Source of the DNA: an uncultured Oscillospiraceae bacterium
GTDB lineage: Bacteria > Bacillota > Clostridia > Oscillospirales > Ruminococcaceae
NCBI GenBank assembly: GCA_934488695.1
Contig: CAKSSH010000061.1
Coordinates: 1-6,820, forward strand
Direction: 5' to 3'
DNA length: 6,820 bases
Under the pieces are notes generated by a model. The model was not told the origin of the DNA and ran no database searches. It saw only the letters and a program-made list of their open reading frames with translations. Positions within the stretch are counted from its first letter, which is position 1. Each line of letters begins with the position of its first letter. Both the position numbers and the translations under genes were made by a program. Below, in pieces: positions 6,515-6,820 of this stretch.

Positions 6515-6805
6515 ATGAACCGAGGACTGGACCCGAAGGAGACCGAGCATTTATATCGTGCGGTGTTGACACTGAAAACGCTGGAGGACTGTGAGGACTT
6601 TTTTGAGAATTTGTGTACGATTCCCGAGCTTAAAGCAATGGCACAGCGGGTAGAGGTGGCTAAAATGCTGTCGGACGGTTGTGTTTATCGTGATATTGTT
6701 GAAGCAACCGGCGCCAGCACGGCGACAATCAGCCGCGTGAATCGGGAGCTGTTATACGGTAAAAAAGGATATATTCATGCGTTTGAGAGGTTATCGGAGA
6801 AATGA
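6515..6805 (+). CDS. yerC: YerC/YecD-type TrpR-like DNA-binding protein
   Basis: The 96-residue product belongs to the TrpR-like group seen mainly in Firmicutes (YerC of Bacillus subtilis is slightly longer, about 100 residues). It is nearly all helical. An N-terminal helix (10-34) contains the family-like LKTLEDCEDFFENLC stretch. PELKAMAQRVEVAKML (37-52) leads into a helix-turn-helix, with the recognition part GASTATISRVNREL (66-79) strongly characteristic of the family. The GYIHAFERL end (85-93) also fits. TrpR-family proteins bind DNA as dimers, but this branch is not known to sense tryptophan and its targets are poorly understood. It has its own promoter 34 nt upstream of the start codon. 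Its stop overlaps the next start by four bases (ATGA), implying translational coupling. Confidence 0.93.
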   Translation: MNRGLDPKETEHLYRAVLTLKTLEDCEDFFENLCTIPELKAMAQRVEVAKMLSDGCVYRDIVEATGASTATISRVNRELLYGKKGYIHAFERLSEK

Positions 6806-6820
6806 GCAGTTATAGTGCTT
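6802..6820 (+). CDS. Start of a downstream gene, cut by the window edge
   Basis: ATG at 6802 overlaps the yerC stop as ATGA and opens a frame reading M-S-S-Y-S-A to the window end. Possible ribosome sites are GAGAGG (6785-6790, 11 nt away) and GGAG (6796-6799, only 2 nt away); neither is ideal, so it may depend on ribosomes finishing yerC. Six residues cannot identify the product. yerC sits near pcrA in some Firmicutes, so a helicase is one guess, with no support from the sequence itself. Confidence 0.5.

Noticed and set aside
1..6820. A new defence, mobile or secondary-metabolite system
   Set aside because: All five complete genes match well-known conserved families, sit on one strand with normal operon spacing, and show no integrase, transposase, direct-repeat array or composition break.

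Overview
The window is a compact block of chromosomal housekeeping genes, all on the + strand, from what is most likely a low-to-mid GC Bacillota (Firmicutes), probably a clostridial or Oscillospiraceae/Ruminococcaceae-type bacterium. Four things suggest this: strong GGAGG-type ribosome binding sites, sigma-A promoters with extended -10 elements, a YerC-type TrpR-like regulator (typical of Firmicutes), and the linkage of lon to the GTPase gene ysxC (also common there). The lineage is inferred from gene content and protein style, not from a marker comparison.

Layout: 1-99 holds a good promoter and a strong RBS. 100-2007 encodes a two-domain ABC-F ATPase of the YdiF/Uup kind. A 60-nt gap carries a plausible second promoter overlapped by ATTGT/ACAAT dyads. 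2068-4506 encodes LonA protease with all catalytic residues and an unusual cysteine-containing C-terminal tail. 4528-5118 encodes the ribosome-biogenesis GTPase YsxC/EngB, 21 nt after lon. 5134-6432 encodes diaminopimelate decarboxylase LysA, 15 nt after ysxC. An 82-nt gap follows with a small dyad, TTTAC repeats and a third promoter. 6515-6805 encodes the YerC-like regulator, whose stop overlaps the start of a further gene cut off by the window edge. No gap exceeds 300 bases.

How the genes work together: lon, ysxC and lysA look like one transcription unit starting at the promoter before lon, with possible read-through from the ABC-F gene because no convincing terminator separates them. Three products serve translation and protein quality: ABC-F at the ribosome, YsxC in 50S assembly, Lon in degrading damaged proteins. 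LysA makes lysine and is metabolically unrelated; its place is most simply explained by operon packing. yerC starts a new unit that runs off the right edge.

I found no mobile element, CRISPR array, RNA gene, toxin-antitoxin pair or defence system, and nothing supporting a new multi-gene system. The observations most worth a second look are small: a perfect 20-bp palindrome inside the ABC-F gene, overlapping dyads on the lon promoter, the Cys-containing Lon tail, and the elements around the yerC promoter.
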